Part shown: one piece after another, positions 61,401-64,000 of the stretch
Layout of the letters: each line of letters opens with the position of its first letter
Numbering within the stretch: position 1 is the first letter of the stretch
NCBI RefSeq assembly: GCF_000774145.1
Contig: NZ_KN322966.1
Span: 166,032 to 230,031 of the forward strand
Direction: 5' to 3'
Origin: Pseudomonas mediterranea CFBP 5447
GTDB taxonomy: Bacteria; Pseudomonadota; Gammaproteobacteria; Pseudomonadales; Pseudomonadaceae
DNA length: 64,000 nt
Position numbers and translations under genes: made by a program
Notes under the pieces: generated by a model
Seen by the model: the letters and a program-made list of their open reading frames with translations, nothing else
Told to the model about the DNA's origin: nothing
Databases searched by the model: none

Positions 61401-62932
61401 TACGAGTCAGCCTTGAGGAAGGCCTTGAACCGCACCAGCTCGGTCAGGCGGTAGCCGCGATAGCGACCCATGGCCAGCATGAAGCCCACCAGGATCAGCA
61501 GGATCGCCGGGAAAGTGAAGACGAAATACACCAGCTCCGGCACGCTCATGATCAGGTGCGCCAGGGATGCGGCGAACAGGGTGCCGATGGCGACCTTCAT
61601 GGCATGGCCGCCGCCGCGTTCTTCCCAGGTGATGGACAGCCGTTCGATGGTCATGGTCAGGATCACCATCGGGAACAGGGCCACCGACAGGCCACGTTCC
61701 AGGCCCAGCTTGTGGCTGAACAGGCTGATGGCGGCGATCAGCACCACCACGAACGTCAGCACCACCGAAAGCCTCGGCAGCATCTGCAACTTGAGGTGTT
61801 CCAGGTAGGAGCGCAGTGACAGGCCCAGGGCCGTGATCACCGTGAACAGGACGATCCCGAAGCCCAGCTGGGTTTCGCGGAAAGCCAGGGCAATCAGCAC
61901 CGGGGTAAAGGTCCCCAGGGTCTGCAGGCCGACCAGGTTGCGCAGGACCAGGATCACCAGCACGCCGATGGGGATCATCACCATGATCATGAATGTCTGC
62001 TGGGTTTGCAGGGGCAGGCCGTAGAGCGAATATTCGAGGAAGTTGGCGTCGGTGTTTTCGTCCGTCAGCTTGGCCAGGCGAATGGCGTTCATCTCGCTGT
62101 TGTTCATGCTGAAGGTGACGGTGGCTTTCTTGCCACCATCGACGGTGATCAGGTTTTCATCGCCGGTCCACCACAGCAGGCGGTCGGTGGGCAGGCCCTG
62201 TTCGCCGGTGTCCGGGTTGAAGTACAGCCAGTCGGTGCCGTTGAAGCTGCGTAGCCACAGTTCCGGTGTCTGCGGCTGGTCGGCCACCAGGCGGATGGTG
62301 TGGACCTTTTCCACCGGCACGTGGGCGATGGACAGCACCAGTTCGACGATTCTGGCCTTGTTGCTCGAAGACGGGTCGCCGGCCAGCAGCAGTTTGACGT
62401 TGTCGTCGTTGAGGTTGTTGACCCGCTTGATGGCTTCGCTGATGAAGGTCTCGACGTCGGCCGAGTGCTGGCGGATCGGCGCGAGCAAGGCCTCGGCGGC
62501 GATCTTCTCCGGGCCTTCGATGGCGATGCTGTCGCGGAAGGTCGGTCCCTTGACCTTGGTTTTTTCGGCGCTGTAGCGCTTGGTCAGCACCAGGCGGTAA
62601 TAGAGGGTCTGGTTGCCCTTGGCCCGGCGGGCCGACCACGTCACCTTGCGGTTGCCGTCGATCCGGTTCACCGCTACGCCGTAATTGTTGGAAATGAAGC
62701 TCTCGTTGAGGCTGACATAGTCGCGGCTCAGCGGCGGCACGAACATCTGGATCTTCACCGGGTCCTTGGCGTTGGGCACGAACTCGACCTTGGCGTCGAT
62801 GTTCCACAGGTCGTCCGTGGCGTCTTCGGTCACCGGGATGCCGAGCACGAAAATCTGATAGGCCGTCACCGACAGGCCCAGCACCACCAGGATGGCGATC
62901 AGCATTTTCAAATGGAGGGTAAGGGAGCGCAT
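61400..62932 (-). CDS. Inactive transglutaminase fused to seven membrane helices
   Basis: The 510-residue inner-membrane protein starts with one membrane helix (about 8-30), then a periplasmic part. A transglutaminase-like fold (about 160-260) follows, in which the usual triad is replaced: SSSNKARIVELVL lacks the Cys, PELWLRSF lacks the His and FNPDTG has Asn for the Asp. Seven helices fill the C-terminal half (about 315-495). It is thus likely a peptide-binding receptor rather than an enzyme. It lies between the protease and ATP-grasp genes, 6 bp after the first. Confidence 0.92.
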   Translation of the reverse strand: MRSLTLHLKMLIAILVVLGLSVTAYQIFVLGIPVTEDATDDLWNIDAKVEFVPNAKDPVKIQMFVPPLSRDYVSLNESFISNNYGVAVNRIDGNRKVTWSARRAKGNQTLYYRLVLTKRYSAEKTKVKGPTFRDSIAIEGPEKIAAEALLAPIRQHSADVETFISEAIKRVNNLNDDNVKLLLAGDPSSSNKARIVELVLSIAHVPVEKVHTIRLVADQPQTPELWLRSFNGTDWLYFNPDTGEQGLPTDRLLWWTGDENLITVDGGKKATVTFSMNNSEMNAIRLAKLTDENTDANFLEYSLYGLPLQTQQTFMIMVMIPIGVLVILVLRNLVGLQTLGTFTPVLIALAFRETQLGFGIVLFTVITALGLSLRSYLEHLKLQMLPRLSVVLTFVVVLIAAISLFSHKLGLERGLSVALFPMVILTMTIERLSITWEERGGGHAMKVAIGTLFAASLAHLIMSVPELVYFVFTFPAILLILVGFMLAMGRYRGYRLTELVRFKAFLKADS

Positions 62933-62938
62933 TGGAAA

Positions 62939-63475
62939 TTACTCTGCGGTAAGAGCGGCAGTGGTGCAGGCGGGTTTGCCGGCAGCGTATTTGAGACTGG
63001 GGTCGACCAGTGCGTCGAAGCGCTTGAGCGCCTCGGAACCGATCAGCAACGGGTATTGGAAGGCGCTACGGTCGGTCAGGTTCACTTCGATGCTGCGCAG
63101 GGCCGAGCCCATGCAGATATCCAGTTCGATGACCGGCCGGGCCGTGTATTTCTTGCCTTCTTCCGGGTCGTAGTCACCGGCGCGGCGTTTGATCTTGCTG
63201 ACCCGGGCCAGCGGGCGTTCGATGGGGTGCGAATGGGCCGCGTCGATGGCGAGGTAGAAGCGCACCCAGGATTCGCCATTGCGTTTGAAGCGCTTGATAT
63301 CGCGGGCACTGAGGGAGGCGGTCTTGGCGCCGGTGTCCAGCTTGGCGGCCACCTCCAGGTCGATGCCCTGCAGCGCTGCGTATTCGTTGAGGCCGTACAC
63401 GGTCTTTTCACCCGCTGCGGCGAGTCCCGGCAGGCACATGAAGCAGAGGACAGCGGATAAGGGCTTGAATGTCAT
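62939..63475 (-). CDS. Periplasmic retropepsin-like 'ATP-dependent zinc protease' family protein
   Basis: The 178-residue product has a signal peptide (1-21, LAAA) and the RimB/DUF785 fold with AKLDTGAKTASLSA (Asp47-Thr-Gly), the aspartic-protease motif. RPVIELDICMGS and LLIGSEALKRF follow. Despite the family name no zinc or ATP motif is visible. It is the first gene of the three-gene operon, so a dimeric aspartyl peptidase may act on the peptide that the membrane protein binds. The promoter should lie in 63476-63680. Confidence 0.9.
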   Translation of the reverse strand: MTFKPLSAVLCFMCLPGLAAAGEKTVYGLNEYAALQGIDLEVAAKLDTGAKTASLSARDIKRFKRNGESWVRFYLAIDAAHSHPIERPLARVSKIKRRAGDYDPEEGKKYTARPVIELDICMGSALRSIEVNLTDRSAFQYPLLIGSEALKRFDALVDPSLKYAAGKPACTTAALTAE

Positions 63476-63680
63476 AGATCCTGGTGCACGGCGTTCCGTT
63501 TATCGGTTCAGGCCCTGGCATTACTGCACAAGCTCCTTCGGTAGCCTTCTCTCTATATAGAAGAGCAGGAGAGCGGCCAACAGCGGCGGCATTCTAGCAC
63601 GGTGGTTTTCTGACGCCACCGCCGACCGGACGTTGCAAACCCGGCCAAGAGGCGGTTGTGTAGAAGGTGTTTATCAGAAG

Positions 63681-63765
63681 ATTGTCGACAATGTTATTTT
63701 TTGTTTTGACGTATACGTGCTGATTGGGTAGTTTTTGCCATATTGATTCTAAAGGTGTCGACAAT
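63681..63765 (+). promoter_or_regulatory. Promoter and operators of the GntR regulator gene
   Basis: A perfect palindrome ATTGTCGACAAT lies at 63681-63692 and a second TGTCGACAAT at 63756-63765, directly before the ATG at 63766. Between them are a -35 box TTGACG (63706-63711), 17 bp, and a -10 box TAGTTT (63729-63734), with ACGTATACGT (63709-63718) in the spacer. The downstream site overlaps the ribosome-site spacing, so a bound repressor would block both initiation and readthrough. Autoregulation is inferred. Confidence 0.6.
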
Positions 63766-64000
63766 ATGCTCGATCAGCTCGAAGCGCCGGTGCCGGCCCA
63801 GGACGATTCGGAAACCCTTTCCGAAAACGTCTTCCGGCGTATCCAGGCCGCCATCGTCAAAGGCGAGATCGCTCCTGGCAGCAAGATCTCCGAGCCCGAG
63901 CTGGCCCGCACCTACGGCATCAGCCGGGGCCCGTTGCGCGAAGCCATCCATCGCCTGGAAGGCCAGCGCCTGCTGGTACGGGTGCCGCATGTCGGTGCCC
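63766..64000 (+). CDS. GntR family regulator, 5' part (PrpR-like)
   Basis: The first 78 codons are in the window; the gene continues past 64000. The winged helix-turn-helix of the FadR branch is at about 19-75 (VFRRIQAAIVKGEIAPGSKI, ELARTYGISRGPLREAIHRL). In Pseudomonas a similar GntR gene precedes prpB and the methylcitrate genes; if so, propionate catabolism genes follow downstream. That context is not visible here, so the PrpR link is tentative. Confidence 0.85.
   Translation, partial: MLDQLEAPVPAQDDSETLSENVFRRIQAAIVKGEIAPGSKISEPELARTYGISRGPLREAIHRLEGQRLLVRVPHVGA

Overview
The window is chromosomal DNA from a Pseudomonas of the P. fluorescens species complex (genus confident, species not assigned). 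The basis is high GC with strong G/C third-position bias, the GTGGGAGCGAGC...GCTCGCGAT class of REP palindromes between genes, and genes whose sequence and order are typical of that group: etfQO divergent from etfBA, thrH, a D-galactonate operon, and an alpha-E/transglutaminase pair. No phage, integrase, transposase, plasmid or CRISPR sequence was found. Most of the window is core or regional chromosome.

Layout. 1-2.5 kb: end of a sugar ABC permease gene, a REP cluster, two small stress-type proteins, a GNAT acetyltransferase and a glutathione transferase. 2.5-7.8 kb: D-galactonate catabolism (dgoK, dgoA, dgoD, a permease, an IclR regulator) behind a clear promoter/operator. 7.8-10 kb: zinc alcohol dehydrogenase divergent from an AraC regulator. 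10-14.2 kb: the electron-transfer flavoprotein module, etfQO divergent from etfBA. 14.3-16.3 kb: binding protein, DUF4398 lipoprotein and OmpA lipoprotein. 16.5-20.5 kb: MocR-type regulator and several small proteins, including an RraB homologue. 20.5-22.4 kb: what looks like a decaying ATP-grasp/alpha-E/transglutaminase operon. 22.5-31 kb: cytochrome c, thiolase plus FadJ-like beta-oxidation pair, a GATase, CorA, PlsC and a crotonase. 31.35 kb: tRNA-Ser(GGA). 31.6-35.1 kb: accessory genes, including a secreted zinc phospholipase C/P1-nuclease-like protein. 35.2-40.5 kb: AraC regulator divergent from an uncharacterised four-gene catabolic operon (MFS, FAH hydrolase, SDR, 2-hydroxyacid dehydrogenase). 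40.7-49.3 kb: LysR/AzlCD, DUF1206, DMT exporter, sterol-desaturase-like protein and a hybrid histidine kinase. 49.4-51.4 kb: small secreted or acidic proteins. 51.6-58.7 kb: HAD phosphatase, SDR/LysR pair, racemase plus NCS1 transporter, cysH, thrH. 58.8-63.5 kb: pabB and a three-gene membrane system (retropepsin-like protease, inactive transglutaminase with seven membrane helices, RimK-like ATP-grasp ligase). The window ends inside a GntR regulator resembling PrpR.

The most interesting parts are: (i) the intact three-gene ATP-grasp/inactive-transglutaminase/protease operon at 60.4-63.5 kb; (ii) the apparently decayed ATP-grasp/alpha-E/transglutaminase operon, with an ATP-grasp remnant of a few codons and a one-base frameshift in alpha-E; (iii) two copies of an 88-bp palindromic repeat, each sitting in the loop of a transcription terminator; and (iv) the uncharacterised catabolic operon at 36.6-40.5 kb, with a GntR-type palindrome and a large AT-rich hairpin in its control region.
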